Source: CBDESM01 sp965242485
GTDB lineage: Bacteria; Chloroflexota; Dehalococcoidia; Bin125
Length of the DNA: 64,000 nucleotides
Assembly (NCBI GenBank): GCA_965242485.1
Contig: CBDESM010000003.1
Coordinates: 930,001 to 994,000 of the forward strand
Direction of reading: 5' to 3'
In this document: piece after piece, positions 25,381 through 35,557 of the stretch
How the letters are laid out: each line of letters starts with the position of its first letter
Position numbering within the stretch: position 1 is the stretch's first letter
Position numbers and translations under genes: made by a program
Notes under the pieces: generated by a model
What the model was told of the DNA's origin: nothing
The model's input: only the letters and a program-made list of their open reading frames with translations
Databases searched by the model: none

Positions 25381-25775
25381 TGGGCGCGATCCGTCCAACC
25401 GCTCTACTCAAGGCACGTGGACAACATCTGCGGAAAGGTTGGATCTGATCTTTGCCGGTCAATCTGTAGACGCCGTTGTTGGCGCGCGTGAAATGTGAAC
25501 GGATCGCACCTGTCGCGTCTCGGACGCGGGTCTGGACGGTCAGGCGCGTGCATCAGGCTTGAAGTGGCGCTGAACGCGCAGTGGAAGCCGGTGGATTTCG
25601 AGGAGGCGGATGCTGCGGGCGAGGGCTGTCCACGCAGGCGCTGTGGATGGATAGGCGACCGGATAGATCGGCGGTGGGTGGCCTGTGCCTCGGCTGAGGT
25701 TGTTCGCGCCAACAGAGGGGCTCATCGCCCCACGCCTCGTCTGGCAGGCACCTCGCATCTACGTGGCCAGCACAG
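25381..25775. other. Intergenic stretch with DnaA-box-like sites
   Basis: About 395 bases with no convincing gene; the open frames inside lack family features and the normal G/C-ending codon pattern. Three sites resemble high-GC DnaA boxes: TTGTCCACG (reverse of 25416-25424), CTGTCCACG (25626-25634) and CATCCACAG (reverse, around 25641-25649). Composition is less GC-rich than the surroundings. Its position two genes from dnaA makes it a possible replication-origin or DnaA-titration region. Confidence 0.35.
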
Positions 25776-25949
25776 CTATTTAAAGTCGCGACGGCAACCT
25801 AGGCATTTGATCGAATCAAAGAAGCCGCCCGTGTAATCGAACAGCTTCCTGGTGCAGTCGTCCGTTCGGCAGCCGATCTCTTCGCAGCCGTCGCACCGGT
25901 ACTGGTCCTTGCCGCAGGAACCGCACTCGCCCCGCTTGTGTGCTGCCAT
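25776..25949 (-). CDS. Tiny Cys-rich (zinc-ribbon-like) protein, 57 aa
   Basis: A 57-residue open frame with eight cysteines: CGSC (9, 12), CDGC (19, 22), C27, C32 and CLGC (49, 52). It ends in RRDFK. AGAGGGGGG stands 6 nt before the ATG. The even spacing of CxxC pairs suggests two zinc-binding knuckles; the partner is unknown, with RNA, DNA or protein all possible. Its location just downstream of dnaA on the same strand, behind a 16-bp hairpin, suggests separate control. Confidence 0.72.
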   Translation of the reverse strand: MAAHKRGECGSCGKDQYRCDGCEEIGCRTDDCTRKLFDYTGGFFDSIKCLGCRRDFK

Positions 25950-25972
25950 GCGGAACCCCCCTCTCTCTCATC

Positions 25973-26007
25973 GCTTGTCACCGCAGGCGTAGCCTGCGGT
26001 GACAAGC
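25973..26007. terminator. Perfect 16-bp hairpin with 3-nt loop
   Basis: The arms gcttgtcaccgcaggc and gcctgcggtgacaagc are exact complements around gta. It lies 61 nt beyond the dnaA stop and 24 nt before the small Cys-rich gene. It is the strongest stem in the window apart from repeats. No T-run follows on either strand, so termination would have to be Rho-type or the stem has another role, such as an mRNA stabiliser or protein-binding palindrome. Confidence 0.6.
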
Positions 26008-26067
26008 CGTCAAGGGCCCGTCCTCGCTGTCCGGGAATGTCGGAGGTGCTCGGTCGCGCTCGGCCGG

Positions 26068-27501
26068 CTAAAGGGAGAGGCGGGCGCGGACTTCGTCTAC
26101 GGCGCGCTGGGTGTCGTTGGGGCGGCCGCTGTCGCTGGCGGCGTCGAGCTGCTTCTCGACCTCGCCGTAGCCGTAGAGCACCGTCGTGTGGTCGCGCCCG
26201 CCGAAGTGGACGGCGATCTCCTTGTAGGTGAGATCGCAGTGCGAGCGGATGAGGTACATCGCGATGTGGCGGGCGCGGGCGGTGCGCCGATCCTTGCGCG
26301 GGCCGGCGAGCGCCTCGGAGGTGGTGCGCATCAGCTCGCAGACGGCCTCGATGATCCTGTCCGGCTCCGGCGCGGACAACGCTTGCTCGGGCTCCGGGCG
26401 GTCGGCCAGCGCGCGCTTGACGAGGTCGGCCGTGATCGGCTCGCCGTCGGTCGTCGCCTTGTGGCGGATCAGGCTGAGCGCGCCTTCGAGCGTGCGGACT
26501 TGGTCCGGCGTGCGCTCGGCGATGTAGCGGAGCAGATGCTCGTTGAGCGGGATGCCGCGCTCGGCCGCCTTCTTGGCCAGGATCGCGATCCTCAGTTCAA
26601 GGTCCGGCTTCTCGAGCTCGACGACCAGCCCCCACTCGAAGCGGGTGACCAGGCGGTGCGGCAGGTGCTGCAGCCGGCGCGGCGGCTGGTCGCTGCTGAT
26701 CACGATCTGCCGCCCGCGCTGATGCAGCGCGTTGAAGAGATGGAAGAGCGCTTCCTGCGTCTCCTCCGCCCGCTCCTTGATCGAGTGGACGTCGTCCAGC
26801 AGCAGGACGTCGGCGCTCTCGAAATGCTGTTGGAAATCGGCGCGGCGGTTGGTTTGGATGGCACGGACGAAGCGGCGGAGGAACTCTTCGCCGTCCACGT
26901 AGATCGTGTACAGGTGCGACTTGGTGATGTGCGCGATTCCCTGCAGCAGGTGGGTCTTGCCGAGGCCGGAACCGCCGTAGATGAAGACCGGGTTGTCGGT
27001 CTTGCCGGGCGAGCGGGCGGCGGCGATGGCGGCCGCGTGCGCGAACCGGTTCGCGCGGCCGACCACGAAGTCGTCGAGCCGGTACCCGTCCTTCAAGACC
27101 GGCAACGCGCGGGCCGGCTGGCCCTCTTCCGCGTCGTCGTCGGGCGCATCGGACGGGCGCTCGATGGCCGGCGGCGGCTGTTCGTTCCCCTCCTCCGCGG
27201 TCCGCGGCCGGACGACGAAGGCGAGATCGATCGGGCGCCCGGCTGCCGCGGCTGCGGCCGACTTGGCGGCCGGGAAGTAGCTGTTGGTCATCAGCGACTC
27301 GTACTGGAAAGCGTCCTCCGCGGCGACGGTCAAAGTGCCGCCGCGGAGCTCGATCGCGCGGGTCGGGGCGAACCATTGCTCGAACGCCGCGGCGGGCATC
27401 GAGTCCCGCAGCTGCTCCAAGGCCCGCCGCCAGATTTCGTGGGGGCCGATGACGATGCTGCCGCGCTTCTGGGGTTCCTGGTCGTGCAACTGAGCGCCCA
27501 T
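26068..27501 (-). CDS. dnaA: Chromosomal replication initiator protein DnaA
   Basis: A 477-residue initiator. Domain I is at 1-~90 (IWRRALEQLRDSMPAAAFEQW). A short acidic linker precedes the AAA+ domain, with FIYGGSGLGKTHLLQGIAH (Walker A) and LLLDDVHSI (Walker B). Domain IV ends with the DNA-binding signature HCDLTYKEIAVHFGGRDHTT. It opens the origin and also controls its own gene. The ATG at 27501 has GGGGGAGG 5 nt upstream, so the longer frame is rejected. Promoter and candidate boxes lie at 27621-27706. Confidence 0.97.
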   Translation of the reverse strand: MGAQLHDQEPQKRGSIVIGPHEIWRRALEQLRDSMPAAAFEQWFAPTRAIELRGGTLTVAAEDAFQYESLMTNSYFPAAKSAAAAAAGRPIDLAFVVRPRTAEEGNEQPPPAIERPSDAPDDDAEEGQPARALPVLKDGYRLDDFVVGRANRFAHAAAIAAARSPGKTDNPVFIYGGSGLGKTHLLQGIAHITKSHLYTIYVDGEEFLRRFVRAIQTNRRADFQQHFESADVLLLDDVHSIKERAEETQEALFHLFNALHQRGRQIVISSDQPPRRLQHLPHRLVTRFEWGLVVELEKPDLELRIAILAKKAAERGIPLNEHLLRYIAERTPDQVRTLEGALSLIRHKATTDGEPITADLVKRALADRPEPEQALSAPEPDRIIEAVCELMRTTSEALAGPRKDRRTARARHIAMYLIRSHCDLTYKEIAVHFGGRDHTTVLYGYGEVEKQLDAASDSGRPNDTQRAVDEVRARLSL

Positions 27502-27620
27502 TCGCGCCTCCCCCTGATGACATTGACGCACCGCGCGGGCGGCCGCAGGTGCGCGATCTGGGCGCTGGCACCGGGGGAATTCAGCCCGATTCGGGCCGCT
27601 TCCCCTCCGTGCGCCCGCGC

Positions 27621-27648
27621 AACATAGCACGGCCCGCGACCCGCGCAA
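27621..27648 (-). promoter_or_regulatory. dnaA promoter candidate
   Basis: Reading the minus strand, TTGCGC (27648-27643), a 16-nt spacer, then TATGTT (27626-27621) with TGC ahead of the -10. It would give a leader of ~110 nt for dnaA. Confidence 0.5.
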
Positions 27649-27681
27649 TCTGGCGGCCCGCGGAGCGCCCGCCTCTCCAAT

Positions 27682-27706
27682 TCGTCCACATTCCGGCTGT
27701 GGAAAA
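27682..27706. promoter_or_regulatory. Pair of DnaA-box-like sites facing each other
   Basis: TCGTCCACA (27682-27690) and TTTTCCACA (reverse strand, 27698-27706) are inverted and ~7 nt apart in the dnaA-coaX divergent spacer (27502-27818). Apart from these, the dnaA and coaX promoters and a palindrome, that spacer holds no gene. This fits DnaA autoregulation or part of an origin. Confidence 0.45.
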
Positions 27707-27778
27707 CGCGCCTCGCGGGTTATGCGGAGCTGCCGGCCGGGACTGCGCCGCGGGCGCGTATGCTCGCGGTTGACGCGC

Positions 27779-27798
27779 GCGGATCGGGCCCGATCCGC
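27779..27798. promoter_or_regulatory. 20-bp perfect palindrome upstream of coaX
   Basis: gcggatcgggcccgatccgc is an exact palindrome between a TATGCT -10 candidate (27759-27764) and the GGGGAG ribosome-binding site of coaX. It is a possible operator for a dimeric regulator, or could fold as a leader stem. Confidence 0.4.
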
Positions 27799-27818
27799 CC
27801 GTTCGGGGAGCGCTGGCG

Positions 27819-28595
27819 ATGCTGCTCGCGACCGACATCGGCAACACGACCCTGCAGATCGGCGTGTTCAGCGACCGCAAGCTGGGCCCGACTTGGCGCT
27901 TGGCCACGGACCACAGCCGGCTGGCCGACGAATACGGCATCCTCGTCGCCTCGCTGCTCCGCTCCGAAGGCATCGATCTCGGCAAGATCGACGGCGCGAT
28001 CATCTCCAGCGTCGTCCCCGCCCTGGCCCCGGTCTTCCAAGACGTGATGCGGCGCTTCCTCAAGGTCGAGCCGATCCTCGTCTCCGACCACATGCTCAAG
28101 CCGCTCAAGATCGGCATCGAGCACGCGGACGAGCTCGGCGCGGACCGGATTGCGGACGCGGTGGGCGCGATCCAGCGGCACGCGCCGCCGCCGCTGATCA
28201 TCGTCGATTTCGGCACCGCGACCGTGTTCGACGCGATCAACGAGGACGGAGTCTACGTCGGCGGCGCGATCTCGCCCGGGATCGGCATCTCGACCGAAGC
28301 GCTCTTCGACCGCGCCTCGCGGTTGGCCAGCATCGAGCTGGTGCGCCCGCCGTCGGCGATCGGCCGGCGCACCGAGACGGCGCTCCAGTCCGGCATCCTC
28401 TACGGGTACGTCGGGCTGGTCGAGGGCATCATCGCGCGCTTCCGCGAGGAGCTCGGCCCCGCCCGCGTGATCGCGACCGGCGGCTGGGCCCGCCGCATCG
28501 CCGCCGAGACCGACGTGCTCGACGTGGTCGACTCGGACCTGATCCTGCACGGGCTGCGCGAGCTCTACTTCCTCAACGCCGAGGGCACGCCGTGA
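27819..28595 (+). CDS. coaX: Type III pantothenate kinase
   Basis: A 258-residue kinase for the first step of coenzyme A synthesis. ATDIGNTTLQIGVF is the phosphate-binding loop, IVDFGTATVFDAI the second ASKHA motif, and GGAISPGIGISTEALF the pantothenate region. The next gene, coaBC, makes the two following steps and overlaps by 4 nt (GTGA), giving a tight CoA operon that suits the acyl-CoA enzymes in this window. Confidence 0.95.
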   Translation: MLLATDIGNTTLQIGVFSDRKLGPTWRLATDHSRLADEYGILVASLLRSEGIDLGKIDGAIISSVVPALAPVFQDVMRRFLKVEPILVSDHMLKPLKIGIEHADELGADRIADAVGAIQRHAPPPLIIVDFGTATVFDAINEDGVYVGGAISPGIGISTEALFDRASRLASIELVRPPSAIGRRTETALQSGILYGYVGLVEGIIARFREELGPARVIATGGWARRIAAETDVLDVVDSDLILHGLRELYFLNAEGTP

Positions 28596-29803
28596 GCGCG
28601 CCGCCGGCCCCGCGGCCGCTGCACGGCCGCCGGATCGCGCTGGGCGTGAGCGGCTCGATCTCCGCCTACAAGTCGGTCGAGGCGGCGCGGCGGCTCGAAG
28701 ACGCCGGCGCCGTGGTCGACGTGGCGCTGACGCCCAGCGCCGCCCGCTTCATCCCGCCGCTCACCTTCCGCAGCCTCGTCCGCGGCGAGGTCGCGGCCGA
28801 TCTCTGGGACCCGGCCGCGCCGGCCGAGCAGCACGTGGCCATGGGCCGGCGCGCCGACGCGATGCTGATCGCGCCGGCCAGTGCCACGACCATCGCCAAG
28901 CTCGCGCAGGGCATCGGCGACAATCCGGTCACGCTCACGGCGCTCGCGACTTCGGCTCCGCTGGTCGTCGCGCCCGCGATGGACCACGTGATGTACATGC
29001 AGCCGGCCGTGCAGGCGAACTTGGAGCTGCTCAAGGCGCGCGCGGTGCGCATCGCCGGGCCGGCCGAGGGCCGCCTCGCCAGCGGCGCGCGCGGGCTGGG
29101 CCGGCTGCTCGAGCCGGTCGAGCTCGCGGCGGCCGTCCGCGTCGCGATCGGGCGCGAGCGCGGCGACCTGCGCGGGCGCCACGTGATCGTCAGCGCCGGC
29201 GGGACGCGCGAGGCGATCGACCCGGTCCGCTACGTCGGCAACCGCTCCAGCGGCAAGATGGGCTTCGCGCTGGCCGAAGCGGCCCGCGACCGCGGCGCCG
29301 CCGTCACCTTGGTGACGACGCAGCCCCCGCCGCCCGGACTCTCCGGCGTCATCGTCCGCCCGGTCGAAACCGCGGTCGAGATGCAGGAGGCGATCCGGAA
29401 GGCGGCGCCCGGCGCGCACGCGCTGATCATGGCCGCGGCCGTGGCCGACTACCGCCCCGCCGAGCCGGCTGAATCCAAGATCAAGAAGCAGGACGGCGCA
29501 GCGGCGCCCAAGATCGAGCTGGTCGAGAACCCGGACGTGATCGCGGGCATCGAGGGGCCGCTGATCAAGGTCGGCTTCGCGGCGGAGACGGACGACCTGA
29601 TCGAGAACGCGGCCAAGAAGATCGCGGCCAAGGGCCTCGCCTTCATCGCCGCCAACGACGTCACGCAGCGGGACGCGGGCTTCGCCGTCGACACCAACCG
29701 CGTCGTGCTGATCGATGCGGAGGGCGGGATCGAGCGGCTGCCGCTGCTGCACAAGTACGACGCCGCGATGCGCGTGCTCGACCGCGTCGCCGGGCTGCTC
29801 TGA
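28592..29803 (+). CDS. coaBC: Bifunctional phosphopantothenoylcysteine decarboxylase/synthetase
   Basis: A 403-residue fusion. Starting from GTG 28592, the CoaC flavoprotein half (1-~185) has GVSGSISAYKSVE, the His-containing AAPAEQHVAMGRRADAML and APAMDHVMYMQPAVQANL. The CoaB half (~190-403) has SAGGTREAIDPVRYVGNRSS and the catalytic Lys region AAVADYRPAEPAESKIKKQD. It converts 4'-phosphopantothenate to phosphopantetheine with Cys and CTP or ATP. It is coupled to coaX. Confidence 0.95.
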   Translation: MSAPPAPRPLHGRRIALGVSGSISAYKSVEAARRLEDAGAVVDVALTPSAARFIPPLTFRSLVRGEVAADLWDPAAPAEQHVAMGRRADAMLIAPASATTIAKLAQGIGDNPVTLTALATSAPLVVAPAMDHVMYMQPAVQANLELLKARAVRIAGPAEGRLASGARGLGRLLEPVELAAAVRVAIGRERGDLRGRHVIVSAGGTREAIDPVRYVGNRSSGKMGFALAEAARDRGAAVTLVTTQPPPPGLSGVIVRPVETAVEMQEAIRKAAPGAHALIMAAAVADYRPAEPAESKIKKQDGAAAPKIELVENPDVIAGIEGPLIKVGFAAETDDLIENAAKKIAAKGLAFIAANDVTQRDAGFAVDTNRVVLIDAEGGIERLPLLHKYDAAMRVLDRVAGLL

Positions 29804-29809
29804 CGGCGG

Positions 29810-30405
29810 CTATTCGTAGTCTTCCTTCCGCGCCAGCAGGCAGGCCCGCGGGCCCGGCGGCCAGAGGAACGGGGGCAGCGGCGCGGTCTGGATCCAGGCG
29901 AAGCCGGCCGCGTGGGCGGCGCGCCCGAGTTCGGCGAAGCTCCGCAGCCGCGCCCCGCGCCCCAGCAGCAGCCCCCAGCCGCGGTTGATCGCCGCCGACC
30001 GCGACGGGGCGATCTCCCAGAGCACGGCCACGCCGTCGTGCGCCAGCACCCGCCAGCACTCGGCCATCGCCCGCCCGAGCTGCTCGTCGCCCCAGTTCCG
30101 CGCCTGGTGCGGGATCACGACGACGCTGAAACAGTCGTCGGCGACCGGGATGCGCCACGCCTCGCCGATCAGCAGGTCGACTCCCCAATCGTCGGCGTCG
30201 CCGGGCCGGGCTGCCAGCGCGACGCCGTTGCCGGGGGCGATGACCGCCGTCATCGCGGCGGAATCGGGCCCGATCACCAACACGCGGTCGTCGTCGCGGA
30301 TCGGCAGCAGATCGGGGAGGCCGGTCGCGGCCGTGTCCTCGAGCGCCAGCCTGGGGGCGGCGCGCCACCATCTCCGCCAGCGCCGCCTTGCCGCTTCCAG
30401 CCGGT

Positions 30406-30409
<4 letters not shown>
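29810..30409 (-). CDS. Degenerate class I SAM-dependent methyltransferase-like protein
   Basis: A 199-residue protein with the order of a Rossmann methyltransferase: VLVIGPDSAAMTAVI in the motif I position (without the usual GxGxG), DDCFSVVVIPHQARNWGDEQ in motif IV, and RVLAHDGVAVLWEIAPS in post-IV. An Arg/Trp-rich N-terminus (RRRWRRWWR) could contact membrane or nucleic acid. It starts at GTG 30409, overlapping the gyrB stop. The substrate is unknown and the weak motif I leaves catalysis in doubt. Confidence 0.5.
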
Positions 30410-32400
<1,991 letters not shown>

Positions 32401-32567
32401 GCGCGCACCTGTCACTCCAGCGGAATTCCGGACCGGCGACGGCCTCTTCCATCTGGTCAATCGGACATAAGCAGAATACCACGAATGCGCGAAATTCCCG
32501 CGTTTCGGCGCTTCTCGCCGCCCTGCGCAACGGAGGGTTAACCTCGGCGCGAAAGGGCGGCGCGGCG

Positions 32568-33077
32568 ATGGCCAACTGGCGCGAACGACTGCGGCTGGCG
32601 CCGCCCTCCGAGGCGCGCGAAGAAGTGCTGCGCGTCCTGCCCGAGCGGATCGACGACATCGCCCCCGTCGCCGTCGTCCGCAACGGCATCCGCGACACCT
32701 CCGGCCGCGTTTGGGCCCAAGTCAAATCCGAACTCGTCTTCCGCGACGAGTTCGCCCCCGCGCTGGACGGGCTCGACGGCTTCTCGCACGTCTTCGTGAT
32801 CGGCTGGATGGGACGGGTCGAGGACGCGGGCCGCGCCCTGCTCCGCATCCACCCCAGCGGCGACGACCGCACGCCGGAGCTCGGCGTCTTCGCGACGCGC
32901 ACAGCGCACCGCCCCAACCCGATCAGCATCTCCATCGCACCGCTCGAATCGGTCAAGGGCAACATCGCCAAGGTGATCGGCCTCGACCTCGTCGACGGCA
33001 CCCCGATCCTCGACGTCAAGCCCTACGTCTCGTTCTACGACTCCTTCGACGCGACGATCCCGAAATGGGCGGAGTAG
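32568..33077 (+). CDS. trmO: TrmO-like tRNA (N6-threonylcarbamoyl-A37) methyltransferase
   Basis: A 169-residue TsaA/TrmO family protein. The core motifs are IAPVAVVRNGI, LDGLDGFSHVFVIGWM, FATRTAHRPNPISISI and VIGLDLVDGTPILDVKPYV, the SAM-binding beta-barrel of this family. Better-known members N6-methylate t6A37 in some tRNAs; more distant members act on other substrates, so the exact target is inferred. It begins a plus-strand cluster with the Nudix and YchF genes 2 nt and 0 nt further on. Confidence 0.85.
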   Translation: MANWRERLRLAPPSEAREEVLRVLPERIDDIAPVAVVRNGIRDTSGRVWAQVKSELVFRDEFAPALDGLDGFSHVFVIGWMGRVEDAGRALLRIHPSGDDRTPELGVFATRTAHRPNPISISIAPLESVKGNIAKVIGLDLVDGTPILDVKPYVSFYDSFDATIPKWAE

Positions 33078-33079
33078 CC

Positions 33080-33583
33080 GTGCCCCGCATCCGCTCCAAT
33101 CTGGTCGTGGTCTACCCGGTCCGCCCCGTCGCCGACGATTTCGGCAAATTCACCCGGGTCGAATTCCTGCTGCTCCAGCGCCCGCAGGGCCACGCCTTCG
33201 CCGGCGACTGGCAGGCGGTCGGCGGGCACATCCGCGAAAAGGAGGGCGAAACCGCCGTCCGCGCCGCGCTCCGCGAACTGGCCGAAGAGACGGCCCTGCC
33301 CGTCGAGCGCTGGTTCACGCTCGGCCGGATCGAGCAGTTCTACGCGGCGGGCAACGACAACATCTACCTCGTCCCCGCCTTCGCCGCCCTGGTCCCGCCG
33401 CTGGCCGAGCCGCGCATCTCGGAGGAGCACCAGGCCTGGCGCTGGGACACGCCGCACTCGGCCTCGCTCCGCGTCTCCTGGCCCAACGCCCGCGAGTCGA
33501 TCCGGATGATCGCCGACGCGCTGGCCGACGCGACCCAGCCGGGCGGCGGGCTCGCCGAATTCCGCCCCGAGGAGCTGTCCTGA
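33080..33583 (+). CDS. Nudix hydrolase
   Basis: A 167-residue protein starting at GTG 33080 with GGAG 6 nt upstream; an in-frame ATG at 33065, inside trmO, is the alternative. The Nudix box is GGHIREKEGE followed 7 residues later by RELAEETAL, with two extra residues between the first Gly and the first Glu compared with the standard pattern and Ala in place of the last Gly. It therefore probably binds Mg but may have unusual specificity. The substrate (nucleoside diphosphate linked to X) is unknown. Its stop overlaps the ychF start as TGATG. Confidence 0.78.
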   Translation: MPRIRSNLVVVYPVRPVADDFGKFTRVEFLLLQRPQGHAFAGDWQAVGGHIREKEGETAVRAALRELAEETALPVERWFTLGRIEQFYAAGNDNIYLVPAFAALVPPLAEPRISEEHQAWRWDTPHSASLRVSWPNARESIRMIADALADATQPGGGLAEFRPEELS

Positions 33584-34671
33584 TGCCCGCACTCGCGCTG
33601 ATCGGCTTCGAACGCTCCGGCAAGACCACGCTCTTCAACGCGCTCACCGGCGCCGCCCGCCCGACCGGCTACGCCGCCCACGCGGAGCCGCACGCCGGCG
33701 TCGTCGAAGCCGCCGACTCCCGCCTCGACCGCCTCTCCGCGCTCTACGAGCCCAAGAAGCACACGCCCGCCGTGCTCGATCTGCTCGATTTCCCCGGCGC
33801 CGGCTTCGCCGGAGCGCTCGGCGGCGGAGGCGCTCCGCCGATGACCCTGCTCGACGCGCTGAGCAAGGCCGACGCCTTGATCCACGTCGTCCGCGCCTTC
33901 GAGGACGATTCCGTCCTCCATCCCGCCGAATCGGTCGATCCGGCCCGCGACATCGAATCGATGCAGCTCGAACTGACCTTCGCCGACCTCGCCCTGATCG
34001 AGAAGCGGCTCCAGCGGATCGGCGAGGAAACCAAGTCCGTCAAGCCGGCCGAGCGGGTCGCCGCCGACCGCGAAGCGGACCTGCTCCGCCGCCTGCAAGC
34101 CCATATCGGCGACGGCGGCGGCGTGCTCGACGCGCCGATCAGCGAAGACGAGCGCAAGAGCCTGCGCCACTACCGCTTCCTCACCGAGCGCCCCCTGCTC
34201 ACCCTGATCAACCTCGGCGAGGATCAAGCGGCCGAGGGGGATGCCGCGACCTCCCGGCTCGCCGCGGAAGCCCCCGCGGCCGCGCTCTGCGCCAAGCTCG
34301 AAGAGGAGCTCGCCAGCTTTGAGCCGGAAGACGCCGCCGACTACCGCGCCGACCTGGGCATCGCCGACGGCGCAGTCGAAACCGCGCTCAAGCAATCGTT
34401 CGCCCTGCTCGGCCTGCGCACCTTCTTCACCGTCGGCGAAGACGAGTGCCGCGCTTGGACCGTCGAGGGCGGCGCATCCGCCCAGCGCGCGGCCGGGCGC
34501 ATCCACAGCGACCTCGAACGCGGCTTCATCCGCGCCGAAGTCGTCGCTTGGGACGACCTGCTCGAATGCGGCTCCGAGGCCGAAGCCAAGAAGCGCGCCC
34601 TGCTGCGCACCGAGGGCAAGGACTACGAAGTGCGGGACGGCGACGTGCTCCACATCCTCTTCAACGTCTGA
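33583..34671 (+). CDS. ychF: YchF/OLA1-type P-loop NTPase
   Basis: A 362-residue protein. G1 is IGFERSGKTTLFNALTG and G3 is LDFPG. The G4 position reads INLGED rather than NKxD, as in the ATP-preferring YchF group. The coiled insertion (~125-180) and the C-terminal TGS-like domain (TFFTVGEDECRAWTV, GRIHSDLERGFIRAEVV, DYEVRDGDVLHILFNV) are typical. It acts on ribosomes and in stress responses elsewhere. It is translationally coupled to the Nudix gene. Confidence 0.92.
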   Translation: MPALALIGFERSGKTTLFNALTGAARPTGYAAHAEPHAGVVEAADSRLDRLSALYEPKKHTPAVLDLLDFPGAGFAGALGGGGAPPMTLLDALSKADALIHVVRAFEDDSVLHPAESVDPARDIESMQLELTFADLALIEKRLQRIGEETKSVKPAERVAADREADLLRRLQAHIGDGGGVLDAPISEDERKSLRHYRFLTERPLLTLINLGEDQAAEGDAATSRLAAEAPAAALCAKLEEELASFEPEDAADYRADLGIADGAVETALKQSFALLGLRTFFTVGEDECRAWTVEGGASAQRAAGRIHSDLERGFIRAEVVAWDDLLECGSEAEAKKRALLRTEGKDYEVRDGDVLHILFNV

Positions 34672-34678
34672 GGCGCGG

Positions 34679-34684
34679 TAGATT
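34679..34684 (+). promoter_or_regulatory. -10 hexamer TAGATT, leaderless geometry
   Basis: TAGATT ends 7 nt before the ATG at 34692 of the XdhC gene, with no Shine-Dalgarno sequence. Confidence 0.5.
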
Positions 34685-34691
34685 GCCGCCG

Positions 34692-35534
34692 ATGACCGCT
34701 TCCGCCAGCCCCGGCGAGATCGCGCGGGCCCTGCTCCGCGCCGCCCGCGACGGCCCCGCCCTCGCCTCCTGCACCGTGCTCTCCGCGCCCGGCTCGGCGA
34801 GCGCCGCATCGGCCGACCGCATGCTCGTGCCCGCCGAGGGCGCGCCGATCGGCGGCGTCGGCGGCGGCGAATTCGAGGCCGCCGTGATCGGCCGCGCGCG
34901 CGCCGCCATCCCCAAGCACCTCGTCGCCACGCTCGCGTTCTCGCCGCGCGGCGAGCTGATCGAGGGCCGCCGCGCCATCGAGGCGGCGGGCGAAGTCGTC
35001 GAAATCCTGGTCGAGGTCGTCGAGCCGCCGGCCCGGCTGCTCGTCGTCGGCGGCGGCCACGTCGGCCGCTCGATCGTCGAGTTCGGCGCGCTGCTCGGCA
35101 TGTCCACCGCCGTGCTCGACGATCGCGAGGACTACGCCTCGCCCGAGCGCTTCCCCTTCGCCGACCGCGTCATCTGCGGCGACTTCGCCGAAGAGCTCGA
35201 GCGCTTCCCGATCGACGCCAACACCTACATCGTGCTCGTCTCGCGCGGCCACATCGTCGACGAGCTCAGCCTGCGCCAAGTGGCCGAGCGCGGCGCCGCC
35301 TACGTCGGCATGATTGGCAGCAAGCGCCGCACCCGCACCGTGCTCGAACACCTCGCCGAAGAGGGCATCGACGCCGATGCGCTGGCCCGGGTCTTCACCC
35401 CGATCGGCCTCGACATCGGCGCCGAAACGCCGGAGGAGATCGCCCTCTCGGTGCTCGCCGAGATCGTGCTCGTGCGGCGCGGCGGCGGCGCCCTGCCGAT
35501 GTCCCCGCGCGGCCGCGAACTCGCCGTCCGCTAG
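34692..35534 (+). CDS. XdhC/CoxI family protein with Rossmann domain
   Basis: A 280-residue protein. The N-terminal XdhC_CoxI part (1-~110) includes GAPIGGVGGGEFEAAVIG. The C-terminal Rossmann domain begins LLVVGGGHVGRSI and carries VSRGHIVDELSL and YVGMIGSKRR. Family members handle molybdenum cofactor (sulfuration and insertion) for xanthine or CO dehydrogenases. No such hydroxylase genes are in the window, so its client is elsewhere. A second, short XdhC gene follows. Confidence 0.88.
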   Translation: MTASASPGEIARALLRAARDGPALASCTVLSAPGSASAASADRMLVPAEGAPIGGVGGGEFEAAVIGRARAAIPKHLVATLAFSPRGELIEGRRAIEAAGEVVEILVEVVEPPARLLVVGGGHVGRSIVEFGALLGMSTAVLDDREDYASPERFPFADRVICGDFAEELERFPIDANTYIVLVSRGHIVDELSLRQVAERGAAYVGMIGSKRRTRTVLEHLAEEGIDADALARVFTPIGLDIGAETPEEIALSVLAEIVLVRRGGGALPMSPRGRELAVR

Positions 35535-35557
35535 AATCGCGCCAACGGAGTTCCGAC

